A DNA stretch of 64,000 nt. It comes from Cutaneotrichosporon cavernicola. Lineage: Eukaryota > Basidiomycota > Tremellomycetes > Trichosporonales > Trichosporonaceae. Positions 20,403 to 32,343 of the stretch are shown here, in pieces. Position 1 is the first letter of the stretch, and each line of letters begins with the position of its first letter. The translations under genes and the position numbers were made by a program. The stretch spans positions 1,302,001 to 1,366,000 of the forward strand of contig NC_083393.1 of the NCBI RefSeq assembly GCF_030864355.1, read 5' to 3'. The notes beneath the pieces were generated by a model. That model worked only from the letters and a program-made list of their open reading frames with translations. It did not search any database and had not been told where the DNA came from.

Positions 20403-20806
20403 ATGCATGTATTATTGCGGGAGAGGATTGGAGGCGCGAGCAGTCATTGTGCTTTCGGGCTGGCAAGCTGATCACACTCACACCCCACTCAACCTCAGCA
20501 AGGCAAGGCACGGGTTGATGCTAATGTGCTTTGCATTATTGCTTAGTTGAGTGGACCGGTTACAGTATCAACACCGGATGGTACATTGAAACCGGAGTAC
20601 GGGATTCGAATGCCGAAGCGAGGCTGGTAGGCTGGTTGGTGCACGACGGAGAACCCCGAGTCTGGGCCTGATAGACAACGTTGTAGCAAAGCGGTCAACG
20701 CCGGTTATGCCGGTCATTGCGTTGAGAATCAACCGGATACTTGTCATCTCCAGTTACTTAAACAAAGCGGTGGGCGAGGCCCCACAGGCCATCGCAATCA
20801 TTGTCA
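20403..20806. other. Intergenic region
   Basis: 3' region of the preceding gene and promoter of the acyl-CoA synthetase gene. No supportable feature. Confidence 0.5.
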
Positions 20807-22920
20807 ATGAACACCACCGCCACCGCCAACATGAGCCAGAAGGACAGCGTTGGCATGCTGCCATGGCAGGAGTGTGAGTTTACTCTTTGACTACAGTGTC
20901 ATTACAGTAGCCTACGACCCCGCACGCCCCACACTCGTGCCGGTGGTACATTTTCCCTGGACTGACCCCAGGCGACAAGCTCATCTGCAAGCCCGGGACA
21001 CTGTTCGAGATTGAGGAGATTGAGATCAACGGAACCAAGCAGCGGTCATGGAAGAACGTGAGTTCCGGCGTGGCAGCGCTCAGCGCTGACATTAGCAATA
21101 CCCGTCTTACAGGGCGATGATTATGGAAAAGATGCCCAAGAACGCGAACAATGTGCTGTTCAACGCGCCTCGCCCAGACCCCGCACCCATCGACCAGAGG
21201 TTCGAGGTGACACACGGTGAAGTGTACCGCCAGGCGCTCGAGGTCGGCGCGTGGCTGCGCTCGCGTGGTGTCGGGCATGAGGATCACGTCGGGATCGTTG
21301 GCTTCAACTGCGTTCCGTGGGCAATCACTTGGCTCGCGTGCCAGCTTATTGGCGCCGTTCCCACCATGGTCAACAGCTCACTTGTGATGGACTCGATGAT
21401 TCACTGTCTCAAGATCACACACCCAAAGGTCATCCTCACCGACGCCGTCAGCGCCATCGCGCTCGCACCATACCGCTCCCAGCTCAAGGAGCTCAACTGT
21501 GGGCCCGTCGTTTCCTGGCAACCCCTCGACCACCTCAACGGGCCTCGTGACCTTGAGGTTGTCAACTTTGAGAATCTGAGCGACCCTAATATCGTTGCGG
21601 ACATTGTGGCTGGTCGCGGGGCCGGCCTCGAGCAACTCGGCCCAGACAGCAATGCCACAATCTTCTTCACCTCGGGAACCACCGGTTACCCCAAGGCAGT
21701 GCTGGCGACGCAGCGTGCCAACATGCACAACTTTGTCTCGGCAATGTTCCCGCCCATGCGCATGGCCATCCGCGCCGGCGCTCCAGTCGACGCGGTGATC
21801 AAGATGATCACTGGCCCGGCAGAGATCCCCACTGTCGCCCTGCTTGCCATTCCCTTCTTCCACGGCACAGGTTGCGTCGGGTGGTTTGGCAAGGCTATCA
21901 ATGACGGCGCAAAGGTCGTCCTCATGCGCAAGTGGAGTGTCAAGGACGCTGTCAAGCTCGTCCTCGATCAAAAGGTCAACCTCATCGGTGGCGTGCCCTC
22001 CATCGCCGTTGCTATCATGCAGAGCAAGGGCCTCCCCGACGGTTACCCCATGAAGGCAATTGCTTACGGTGGTGCACCGCCTCCTAGCCGACTCGCTCAC
22101 GACATCCGTGACACGTTCCCGACCGCAGCCGCAAGCCACGGATGGGGCATGACCGAGACGACGGTCCTGCATTGCCAGCACGTTGGCAACGACTACTACG
22201 CCAAACCAAAGAGCTGTGGCCCACCAGTTCCGATTTGCGACATTCGTATCGTCGACGCGGACGGCCGTCCAGTGGGTCCCAACCAGCCCGGCCAGATCCA
22301 GGCTCGTGGCCCCAACATCATGAAGGAATACTACGGCAACCCCAGTGAGTCTTGCACTTGAAAAGACGGCTAACATCCAGAGGCGACTGCCGAGTCGCTC
22401 GACGCCGACGGGTGGCTCAGCACCGGTGACGGCGGCTACCTCGACGAAGATGGGGCGCTGTTCATTGCCGACCGGAGTGGGTGGACATGTAGGCCACGCT
22501 AACCCCAGTCAAGGACATGATCATCCGTGGTGGAGAGAACATCTCGTCAGAGGAGGTCGAGAACGCCATCTACCTCGACGACCGGATTGCCGAGTGCGCG
22601 TCCGTCCCGGTTCCCGACGACTACCTCGGCGAGCTGGTTGCCGTCTCCGTCAGCCTCGTGCAGGGCAAACAGGCGACACCGCAAAGCATCATGGCTGCAG
22701 TCGAGAGCAGGTGGATGCCGTCAATGATTAGCGCTGACTGAAGATTGCGTCGCGATGCACGCCCCGTTTTCGTTCACGTCTCAGAGGTCGTTCTGCGTGA
22801 GTTGCATGGGAGGGTTGGCTGACAATAGCACGCAACATCAACGGCAAGCTGGTCAAGGCCGACATCAAGAAGATTGTGCAGGAGGCGTACGCCGCGCACA
22901 AATCGCGCGGCAAGCTCTAG
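20807..22920 (+). CDS. AMP-forming acyl-CoA synthetase
   Basis: Activates a carboxylic acid through an acyl-adenylate to a CoA thioester. Seven exons (20807-20873, 20972-21057, 21096-22344, 22381-22476, 22509-22710, 22744-22796, 22829-22920) give 614 residues in phase. Motifs in order: the P-loop-like [13 protein letters not shown] near residue 243, GWGMTET near 399, STGD near 480, then [15 protein letters not shown] and the C-terminal lysine in [11 protein letters not shown]. These define the class I adenylate-forming family (acyl-CoA synthetase/4-coumarate:CoA ligase). The substrate cannot be told. The last residues are GKL, close to but not a standard peroxisomal PTS1. The first two introns were placed to keep phase and the [11 protein letters not shown] segment; the very N-terminus is the least certain part. 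Confidence 0.87.
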
Positions 22921-23541
22921 AGACCGGGGACATAGATATCGGAAGTTACATGCACATCTAAGCGTTCGATTGGCCAGTGTGCAGTATCTGACAAGGACAG
23001 GTGGGTTGTGGCCGTTGGAGAGGCCGATGAACAGCACTGCTTGGTAAGGCAAAAGGCACAATGAGCGATTAGTGCGAGGATTCGGCCCTGCGGTACTTCT
23101 GCGGTGGGCTGGAGTTAGGGCGGGGTTCATCATCCGCCGAGCTTGAACTGGTCCACGTTTCGACCTGAGAGGCTCGCCATCCGGAGCAGCGGACCCGACC
23201 AGTAATCTGTAGTTGTGAGTGGCGGAGACGCGTCGGCATTGATCGGTGTTGCAGCGCCCAAACAGTGTCCATGACGAGAAAGCAGTCGGGTGAGACCGAG
23301 AATCAGCATGTAGCCTCGGGCCCGAAGTCACTCGGCCACGTTTGCGATCTGGCTAGTTTTTATCTGATAATCGACCCTGAATCGCCGACTCGGAACGACG
23401 CAGGTCACGGGCTACACAAACCACTCAAAACAACCTCCTTTTACCTCTTTGCTCTACTCGACTACCATCATCCCAGCCTCGCACGCGACCCTCTAAACCA
23501 TCTCTCTCACAAGTAGTATAAGAATCATCATCAACCACACA
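22921..23541. other. Intergenic region
   Basis: Between the acyl-CoA synthetase and the AIF-like gene. No motif or gene is supported. Confidence 0.5.
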
Positions 23542-25030
23542 ATGTCGCCAGTCCCAGTACCAGAAATGGGGATTGCCGCGTCCGCTCCACCCCGCACCGT
23601 CGTCGTCCTCGGCGTGAGCTACGGCGGCGGGCATGCGGCCAAACTCCTCGCATCCCAGCTCCCACAGGGGTGGCGAGCCGTCGCCATCGACCGCAACTCG
23701 CACATGAACCGTGAGTGCGAGACGCTGGCATCGAACCACCGCCCTACCAAAGTGCTAACCTCAGACGTCTACGTCTTCCCGCGCGTCACTGCCCTTCCCA
23801 AGCTCGCGCCAAAGGCTTTCCCACCATACACCAACCTGTTCAAGCTCCCACCCGCGCCTGAAGTCGAACCCGAAGCTGGATCGCCAGCGTTTTTCCAGGT
23901 CACGCAGAAGCGAGGGGTTACAAACGGGCCTCACGAGTTTATCCATGGCGAGATTACACGCCTCACACCGAACAAAGTCTTCTTCCGCCGGCCCGGTGAG
24001 ACGGAGGACGAAACACTTGCCTTTGATTACTGCATCCACGCATTGGGTGCGAGCTTGCCGGCACCGTGTGATGTTTGGAGCGATAACGAGGCATCTGGAA
24101 CGAAGAAGGGCGCCATGAGCTGGATGCAGAGGCAGCATGGAGTGATTGAGCGTGCGCAACGCGTTCTGGTCGTCGGCGGAGGAGCTCTTGGTATTCGTGC
24201 GTCACATGTCGAGAGGTGGCTGACATCAGAATTCTCCAGTGACATCAAGGACATCTGGCCCGACAAGGAGGTGACAATGTTACATTCACGCAAACGTGTT
24301 CTGCCGCGATACCCGCAAGAGATGCACGATGCAGCCATCAACGGGCTCGAGGCGCTTGGCGTGCGGGTTGTGCTTGGCCAACGTGTCGTTCATTGGCCGG
24401 CCAGCAATGCCGAGGGCGTCGAAAAGGTCGTGACGACTGACAAGGGCGAGACGTTCATCGCCGACCTCGTGCTGCCGTGTACAGGAACCAAGCCACACTC
24501 GGCACTCATGGCGGCGATGGATACCCACACAGTCAACCCGACAAATGGACGGATTGCTGTACGCTCCACCATGCAAGTACGACGTTTCGACGTCGCTCAC
24601 GAGATGGCCGGCCTTTCAGTGGATGACAAGACGATCGAGGAGGGCTCGGATGCCGACCTGGACCACATGTTCGCAATCGGTGACTCTGCCGACACGTCGG
24701 CGATCCAGGCGGGCCATGTATCGTTCTACCAGGGTGTGGTGGCTGTCAATAACATCATCAAGATGATCGAGCGGGAGAACAAGGTGTTGGCCAATGGCAC
24801 TCTCAGTAACGGGTGCGCGCCCGTCGCACTGGAAGATTACACTCCCACGCCGCCAATGCTCAAACTCACCCTCGGCTTGGTATGTCGCGTGTTGGATGCG
24901 CTGACTCTAGAAACACTACGCGACGGCTATGCCAGACGGCGTGACAACTGCTGACGACGGCGAAGATGACCTCCATGCCCGGCTCATGTGGGGCGCCTAT
25001 CATGCCGACGACCTGCCAGACCACGCTTAG
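23542..25030 (+). CDS. AIF/AMID-like FAD-dependent oxidoreductase
   Basis: Four exons (23542-23710, 23765-24196, 24230-24879, 24911-25030) give 456 residues. The N-terminal dinucleotide fold VVVLGVSYGGGHAAK (residues 17-31) is followed by NHDVYVFPR, typical of AIF-like proteins. A second Rossmann motif VLVVGGGALGIQ lies near 205, and the FAD-binding ATG-like FAIGDSAD segment near 365. The introns 23711-23764 (54 nt) and 24197-24229 (33 nt) are both multiples of three without stops, but removing them restores the family motifs NHxYxFPR and GGGALGIQ, so they are treated as real. The last intron is 31 nt. Family members oxidise NAD(P)H and some act in fungal cell death. There is no evident targeting peptide. 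Confidence 0.88.
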
Positions 25031-26954
25031 CGCCCATAATCTACCTCTTTATCTGTATAGATCAGGTCAGGCATGCATGTGGTATACCGCCGAAGCGCTA
25101 CTGTAATCCAGATTGAGGTTGCGACTTCGAGGGAATTTTTTTAAGATACAAATGGCCTGTATGTACCCGTCTCATTCCCGACAGTATCCAAATCACATCT
25201 GTTCCTCAGATCCTCGGATCACACTTAAGGTCAACAGAGATCGGCACATTCTCTCCACTTTCCGTCGTTTAGCCTCTTCTTTGCGTTCCCAGATCCCAGA
25301 CTCTCAATGTTGTCAAGCTTGAAGGCTATCAGGGGGACTAGCTGCCACGATGGATGCCGTCAGGAGCGCGCCAGTGAGTCTCCAACTTGTTGCAGGTTGT
25401 GCCGTCAGCCCCGATGTTCGGATGGGAACTCTGGGTGAGGCCACTGTTCGTCCTTGGAACTCTGGGTCGCCACTCACGGCGTGCTGAATGTGCCCTGGAC
25501 ACTGGTCACCAGATTGAGCTTCCACACCTGACTGCTTCTATTGTCGTCTTCTCAGTTTGGAATGTCGCCAAACGGGGCATTATTCGGGCCATCAAGCATA
25601 TCTTGATGTCCCTCGGCACATGCCTCGGCACAAACCTCATGCTATTGTAAGAGGCGGAGCGCTCGACATGGTCGTCCGTTCCGTTCCCCATCGCCAGCGC
25701 TTGCCAGTACTCCACAATGCTCCGTCTGGCCCCATGTCCCCGACGCCTCCGTGTGCGGTGCCCACATGGAAGGCGATAGATGTGGGGCCAAGCTAGCCGC
25801 GCGGGGACGCCCCGGGGCCCATAGTCGCTCAACGCCGTTTCCATCAATGCAGATGACAAGGCAGATCAACTGCCAAGATAGTGTAACAGAGGCACTTGCA
25901 GACTTGTCCACATGGTTTCGAAACACGGAGAGACCGAGGGTCCTGGGTCCTGGGTCCTGCCGGAACGAGCATGGACCCTGAGTTGACTTGCATAGGCTCA
26001 TCGATAAACTGCATATACAACGTATGCCAGCGGATGTTGCCGGACGACATTAGCGTCAGTTGAGGCGGATAGCCGGAGACGGAGACTGTGGAGCGGATAT
26101 TGGTTTGGGCAAAGAACTGGTTCGGATTACACGTCAGGCCCCGTTGTCGTTGTGGAGCTTGTCGAGCAGCAGCGACTCTGAGCCAATGACACTCCGTTGA
26201 GCGCTGTCCGTCTTAGCGTCTTAGCGGGGGATTCCGAGAGTCATCGTAACCTAACCTACCGGACACGGGGGATCAATCGGGGACTCCGCTGATCTACAGC
26301 GGGGAAGCTCCTGCATGACGCTTGCGACACTGACGGTGTCGACGCCGTCGTCATCACCAGCCATCAGTCCCGCCCCAAGCCGATGAAGGTACAGTGGGCA
26401 GACGATGACATCAGGTTGTCACCAAGTGTACCTACTTTTACCAGCTTGCATTGCAGCTCGATAGTCGACAAAGCCATGGACTGGCGTTGTCACAACGCCA
26501 GGCTTTGTGCCACTAGCGAAACATCGTTTTGGTGGTGACTTTGACGGAGAGGCCGTGGTGTCGTGCACGAGGCCCTGTGCTAGCCGCCGCCGAGCCTATC
26601 GCAGCGACATGGTAGTGAGCACGCGTGGCCCCGGTGGGTACAGAGTGCTGGTTGGTCCGAAATGGTTGCCCACTATACCTGACAGTTCTGCTAATACTCT
26701 CAGGAACGGCCGCCAACCCAACACCATATGGACCACAAGGCACATTTGAACGGAGCGCCCAACATCCTCTCAGGCACTCACACCATGCGGTCGGTCCACC
26801 ATCCGTCCACCACCTCGGCACAGGTGCCTTTGTCTGGCAGCAGATGAGAGTGGCATGGTGAGATCCACTATAGTGTCAACCCTGCTCCAGTCATGAGACA
26901 TTGTGAGAATATAAACACAGGCGCTCAAGGTGTTGTGCCCCATCCATCTCAACC
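25031..26954. other. 1.9-kb intergenic region upstream of the peptide transporter
   Basis: No gene is supported on either strand; frames here are short and without family resemblance. It may hold an extended nutrient-responsive promoter for the transporter, but I see no diagnostic site. Confidence 0.5.
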
Positions 26955-29060
26955 ATGTCCACCGCTCATACCAACGGCGTCGAGGATGTTCCTCAGCAGG
27001 ACCACAAGTTCCAGGAGAACAGCCTCGAGAAGAAGCACGGGTTGGAGGACGAACATTACGAGGTCCGTAATGTAGACGTCTTCCCTGCTGCCGAGGACCG
27101 CGATCCGGCCCTCATCCCCACCGAGGAGGACCTGAACACGCTCCGTCGTGTCCCCGCCGCCATGCCGTGAGTACAGTATCAGCTTTGGACGAGTGTGGCG
27201 AGTGTGGCACGGAGGGTGGGTGACGGTGGCACTTTGCATTTTCGCCCCCACCTCATGATGGTCATGTGAACACTGCTTAATTGCACCTCGAGCGCTCGTG
27301 ACCTTATGAGCCCCACACCCCGAGATGGAATGTGGCTCTTGTGCTGGCGTTGGCTGACTCGCAGCTTTGTCGGTTTCGCCATGTGCCTCATCGAGCTCGT
27401 CGAGCGCGCATCGTACTACGGAACTTCCGGGCCATTCAACAACTTTATCAACAACCCTATTCCACCTGGAGGTACCCCTGCCGGTGCTGTTGGCAAGGGT
27501 GTTGAGCACGAGAACGACTCGCCGGGTGCACTTGGTCTCGGCTCAGTTTCGGCCTCGGCCATCATCATGATGTTCAAGTTCCTCGCCTACGTTATCCCCA
27601 TCTACGGTGGTATCGTTGCCGACTCGCAGTGGGGTCGCTTCAAGACCATTTGCTGGGGCACTGCCATCGGGGGCATCGCTCACATCATCCTCGTCATCCC
27701 CGCCATCCCACAGGTCCTGGCCGTCCCCAAGGCTGCCCTCGGCATCTTTATTTTCTCTATCATCGTCCTGGCTTTTGCTGCCGGCTTTATCAAACCGTCT
27801 CTTGGCCCACTCCTCTGTGACCAGTCGCCCGTCAAGGCGCAGACGATCCGTTACAACAAGAATGGCGAAAAAGTCATCGTCGACCCCCAGGCCACTGTCA
27901 CTCGCTACCTCAACATCTTTTACCTCTGCATCAACGTCGGCGCTCTTTTCCAGCTCGCCACGACTTATGCTGCTCGTAACATTGGTTTCTGGCTGGCCTT
28001 CTTGATTCCTGGCATTCTTTACTTCTTGATGCCCCCCGTCCTCTGGTGGGCTAGCCCTCGCCTCGTCAAGCTCCCTCCCCAGGGCTCGGTCCTCCCTGAC
28101 ATGATGGCCGTTTTCAAGGTGTGCATGAAGGACGGTGGCTGGAAGAAGTTTGGCCACGGCGGTGATGCCTGGTGGGCCAAGGCCAAGCCGTCGTACATCA
28201 TCGAGCGCGATGGCCAACTCGACCCTTCAAAGGTTCACTGGGACGACAAGTTTGTGGAGGAGATTCGCCAGACTTTTACCGCTTGCTGCGTGTTCCTCCT
28301 TATCCCCATCTTCTCGCTCGCCGACGCTGGCGCAGTCGGCCTTGGTAACATTGTCAACGACATGTCAGTCTCGATGACTCTCAACGGTGTTCCCAACGAC
28401 CTTATCACAAACTTCAACTCGATCTCCATCATCGTCTTCTCGCCCATCATCACTTTCTTCGTCTACCCCTTCTTTGAGAGGATTGGTTGGCCCCTCAAAC
28501 CCATGACTCGCATGTCGATTGGTTTCTTCTGCGGCACTCTTGGTGCCGTTTTCGCCGCCATCATCCAGCACCGTATCTACAAGACCTCTCCATGCGGCAA
28601 CTATGCGACCCACTGCATGATCGATGGCAAGACTGCCGTCTCGCCCGTCTCGCTCTGGTGGCAGATCCCCATGATCGTCTTCCCTGCCATCGGTGAGATC
28701 TTTGTCAACGTCACCTCGTATGAGCTCGCGTACACCCGTTCTCCTCCTCGCATGAAGGGCCTCGTTTACTCTCTCGCCCTCTTCAACACTGCCATTGCGT
28801 CGGCCATCTCGCTCGCTTGCTCCAAGGCGCTCACCGACCCTAACCTCGTCATTGCTTGGATCGTTCTCGCTTGCGTCTGCTTCATCCCCTGCTTCATCTT
28901 CCCGACCTATTACCGCTCGCTCAACGAGTACGTGTTTGAGTGGTCCGAGACCGAGCAGGACGCAAAGGTTGGCGGCGGCTTCAACCACTCACACCCTCAC
29001 GGTCGCGCCAGCTTCAGCGACATTGAGGCTTACTCAGTCAAGGACACGGACAAGTACTAG
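26955..29060 (+). CDS. PTR2: Proton-coupled di/tripeptide transporter (POT/PTR2 family)
   Basis: Plasma-membrane importer of small peptides. Two exons (26955-27166, 27365-29060) give 635 residues. The hydrophilic N-terminal 70 residues are followed by the POT signature E-x-x-E-R in CLIELVERASYYG near residue 80, which couples proton binding. About twelve hydrophobic segments follow. Other family marks include the NIFYLCINVGAL helix, the long cytoplasmic loop around residues 330-390, and the FEWSETEQD cytoplasmic tail. Length matches yeast Ptr2. The only intron is 198 nt, long for this window. The gene stands alone with a 1.9-kb upstream spacer. Identification is firm at family level. Confidence 0.92.
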
Positions 29061-29577
29061 GCGAGAAATCAGCAGTAAAAGTGTGCTCTAATTTTAAAAC
29101 AAAGCAGAGCAGTTGTGCATAGTAGAATAGTCATCATGGTATTTATGTTTCGCATGGAGCGCATGGAGAAGAGGTGTAGTGTCAGACTGGCATCGCAATT
29201 AACAGGGCGAGCGCACACTCTCGCTGAAGGGTGGAGAGCTCGAGAACATGCAAGGGTGAACATTGTCGGCACCAACGTCAGTGGCCCGACGCCCTGCCTC
29301 AGCCACCCGAACGAGGGATACAATGCGCTCCGGGCGACGTAACAGCACGTCTGTGGCACAGTATCGCCGCTCCCAACTCGGAGCGTGTGAGTGGGAGATG
29401 CCGCCTGTAATCTGGAATCAGACGTGGGCCTCTTGCCGGGTCTGGACCACGTCCCCCAGGCTACCAGCCACAAACCACTCGCGTAGTAGTAGTCGCGAGG
29501 CCAGGTCTGAGCGCATGTGCCGGGTCGGGGCCGGAATATATCCATTCCCGAAACAAACCTTCCAACAAATCATATAG
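29061..29577. other. Intergenic region between PTR2 and tRNA-Arg
   Basis: 3' region of the transporter and upstream region of the tRNA gene. No additional feature. Confidence 0.5.
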
Positions 29578-29667
29578 GGTCGCGTGGCGAAATGGCATCG
29601 CGTCTGACTACGATTAAGTAATCCTGTCGTCATCAGGAGATCGCGGGTTCGACCCCCGTCGTGACCT
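29578..29667 (+). tRNA. tRNA-Arg(ACG) with an 18-nt intron
   Basis: Clear cloverleaf: acceptor GGTCGCG with CGTGACC (one G-U), D stem GCGA/TCGC, anticodon stem TCTGA/TCAGG, and T arm GCGGG-TTCGACC-CCCGT. The loop reads C32 T33 ACG A37, followed by an 18-nt intron at the canonical 37/38 site. The intron contains TCGTC, which can pair with the anticodon, as in many fungal pre-tRNAs. A run of five Ts follows within ten bases as Pol III terminator. A34 would be read as inosine. Confidence 0.9.
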
Positions 29668-29690
29668 ATACTTTTTCTTCCCAGCCTGTT
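29668..29690 (+). terminator. Pol III terminator of tRNA-Arg
   Basis: A TTTTT run a few bases after the tRNA 3' end on the same strand. Confidence 0.65.
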
Positions 29691-29777
29691 CCGCTTTTGC
29701 TCCTATACTTGTTCTTCCCAGCCTCTTGCGCCTTTGCTCCTCCAACACATCCTGCCTATACTCAACGATGCATCCTT

Positions 29778-31240
29778 CTATCCCTCGGCATAATGCGTTT
29801 TCGGGAGAGCGCGTAGTTGCTCGGCCGCGGCCTCGGGAGTCAAATCCCGCTGAGCCTCTGCGAGCATTTCAAACCCCACGACAAACTTGCGTACGCTCGC
29901 GCTCCTCAGCAGTGGTGGGTAGAAGTGGAAATGAAGATGAGAGGCGGGGTTGAGAGGATGCGGCGATTGATGTATACCCATACTGTAGGGAAAAGGGGTT
30001 GTGAAGAGGTTATCGTAAGCTACGAGGAGGGATTTGAGCACAGTTGCCAGTCCGGCATCTTCCTGTGGTGTGAGGTCGGAGAGGGAGGTGATGTGGCGCA
30101 AGGGAAGGACGAGGGTCTCGAATGGCCACAAGGCCCAGTATGGAACGACTGCAACCCATCCCTGGGCGTGGGCTACCACTCGTTCGGCCAGCTCCACTTC
30201 GGCCTGCGCGTACTCGCACAGCAAACATCCATCGTATACTTCCAGGTTGGCCAGTTCGGTGGATACCTCGTCGGGGACGTACGAGACACTCCATACTTGT
30301 CCGTGTGGGTGTGGTGCTGATGCGCCCATCATCGCGCCACGATTCTGGATAAACTTTGAAGGAAAACCAAACCCACCTCAAAGATCTGCACGTATCCCCC
30401 TCCAGAATGTAGTAACATCTTGCCCTGTTCGTGATAAATGTCGCGCCAGGCGCGGATTACGGCCTCGATCTCGGGGATGCTCATGCGGGAGAGAGTGAGG
30501 TCGTGTCGCGGGTGGAAGCAGACGACGCGGCAGCGTCCGCTGACGGGATGGGCTGCGAAGAGCGCATGGGGCTTTTGAGAGGGGGTCAGTGGGGAGGGGG
30601 ATAGTGGGGAGGGGGACAGTGGGGAGGGGGGGAGGACGGCAGGGTAGTCGTTTGGAAAGGACTGGCGTGAGTAGGTCGGGGACAACTCGATGCCAACTGT
30701 TGACATCGGATGACGGATGCGGCTCTCTTAGCTTGCGGCGCGTCCACGCCTTTCTCGATGCGTGTAACATGCGAGCCTGGCGCTGGGTTGCGCTGCAGTC
30801 TCAAGCCACTCACAATCGTCCCACTGTAAGGAGGGTTGACCTCGCCCCCAACCCTCTTGTTACCAGGACACAAATGGCAACTCGGATCATAAACAGGCAG
30901 ATCCACGCCCCTCGCCTCCTCGACTTGCCCCTATTGTCAGCAATATACACCATTCCATTCCCAGATCGCCGTCCTCGCCATCCGGGCCCGGGGCTATCAC
31001 CCTCCTCTTCCCACGCCCCGCAATCGCCCTCCTCTTCCCACACCCGCAATCGCGCACGGACCAGGGTACGGTCTGCGGCCTCCGCCTCCGCCCCGCCCGC
31101 GGCCGTCTATCTCGTCTCGGCCACTCACGTTCCAAGGCCGGTTCATGCGGTGCGGGGACACGAGGACGTGCGTCCCGTTCAACGGGTTATCTGGTGTCAG
31201 AGGGGTGTGCGGCGAGCAGTCGAAACATGTCCATGTCCAT
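29778..31240 (-). CDS. GAL7: Galactose-1-phosphate uridylyltransferase, apparent frameshift at the start
   Basis: Leloir-pathway enzyme exchanging UDP between glucose-1-P and galactose-1-P. Minus-strand exons: about 31240-31129, 30930-30814, 30661-30377, 30344-29778. Motifs: HVLVSPHRMNRPWNGQVEEA, the CHLCPGN zinc-site segment, the active-site SAPHPHGQVW (HPH nucleophile), and the HFHFYPPLLR C-terminal site. The intron before the HPH exon is 32 nt. A Pro/Ser repeat linker (PLSPSPLSPSPL) lies after the DYPAVLPP segment. Upstream of the FDCSPH segment the expected in-frame ATG is missing: the ATGs at 31240, 31234 and 31228 are out of frame by one base, as if one T too many stands in the ATGTTTCG stretch (31221-31228). 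Either the sequence has an indel error, the gene is disrupted, or an unseen 5' exon supplies the start. It stands apart from other GAL genes. Confidence 0.85.
30590..30634. repeat. G-rich tandem array within the GalT linker
   Basis: About three copies of a roughly 16-bp G-rich unit. On the coding (minus) strand it encodes a Pro/Ser-rich linker in the uridylyltransferase. Confidence 0.75.
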
Positions 31241-32343
31241 TGTTCGATCGGTGCAACGTGTCCGTGTCCATTGTTCAATCGGTGCGCTTCAACACGCGGG
31301 CAGGATGGGCCAGTGGACCGCCCCGACCCGTGTTGAGAGGACACCCAAGAGACCCAGAGATCCAGAGATCCGCGATCCAGCGATCCAGCAAGAGGGCGTG
31401 ATTCGCGTCCAACGAGCGCGATCGGGATCGCGCCTATCGCGTTGGACGACGTGTCAAGTGGACAAATCCACGTGGGCGATGCTCACAGCGGCGATGGGCG
31501 TCGTTGGCCGCGTCAAACATTCTGTTTGGCGCTGTCTCGAAAGATTCGGTATGGTATTCAATGCAAAGGCACGCTTCAGTTGACTAGAGGTGGAGATGAT
31601 GTCATGCACGTGACCTCGCAAGTGTTTGTACCGGACGGCCGGACGGATCCATGTTGGTAGTTTGGCACTATCTACCATTAGTGTCGTGTGATGTCTTAGC
31701 TATCAATTCCCTGGAACGCGAATACAAATACACCTATCCGCGTACGGACACATAGACGTACTGGCCAATTCTACCCTGCCAAGTGGGTCATGTGTGTGAA
31801 AGAGCTCGGAATTGGGTTGAAATGTCTCACCGTATTCCGTATTCAGGAGAGCTTCAGATGCGCGCGTGCTTGTCGATCTGAGACAGAGTAGCGCTACAGA
31901 CCGATGACGTCCTTACATTCAACTCTGATTCACACCCCGCCGCCATGTCAGTTGGCTGGCTGCATCCCACTGTCGTGCCTCGCGCTCCTCACGCGCCTCA
32001 CACCCCGCCCAGCTTGATCTACACACCCGTGAGATCTGCGACACGGCACCTCGGCCGGAGCATCGGATCCACAGCCGTCAGTCGTCAGCAGGCAACGCCC
32101 AAGCGACGTGGCAACATCGCCCACGCCCCCCCTAAACTCTCCGCGGTCGCCACGCATGCATGTGACAGCTATAGGGTGCCGGGACCGGCACTTGATACAT
32201 GCCCCGCAGGCCTGCCCCGCGGGTCAAAGTGGTGGTACAGTCGAGGTTCAATGTTCTGGTAGGGGGAATGGACAAGAGGGTTCTCAGAGGGGAAGATGGA
32301 GGGTGGTTTGAAGAGTTTGTGAACAGTTGGCGCAAGCGCCCGA
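31241..32343. other. Intergenic region between GalT and Rheb genes
   Basis: Upstream region of GalT (minus) and 3' region of the Rheb gene (minus). Contains a degenerate direct repeat around 31226-31275 (CACCGATYGAACAATGGACA units). No gene is supported. Confidence 0.5.

Noticed and set aside
20585..20610. GGATTCGAATGC-like sequence resembling a tRNA T arm on the minus strand
   Set aside because: The T stem does not pair and no D arm or acceptor stem could be found around it.
21378..22376. 332-codon open frame on the minus strand
   Set aside because: Antisense to the acyl-CoA synthetase with its adenylation motifs. Composition is typical of a shadow frame.
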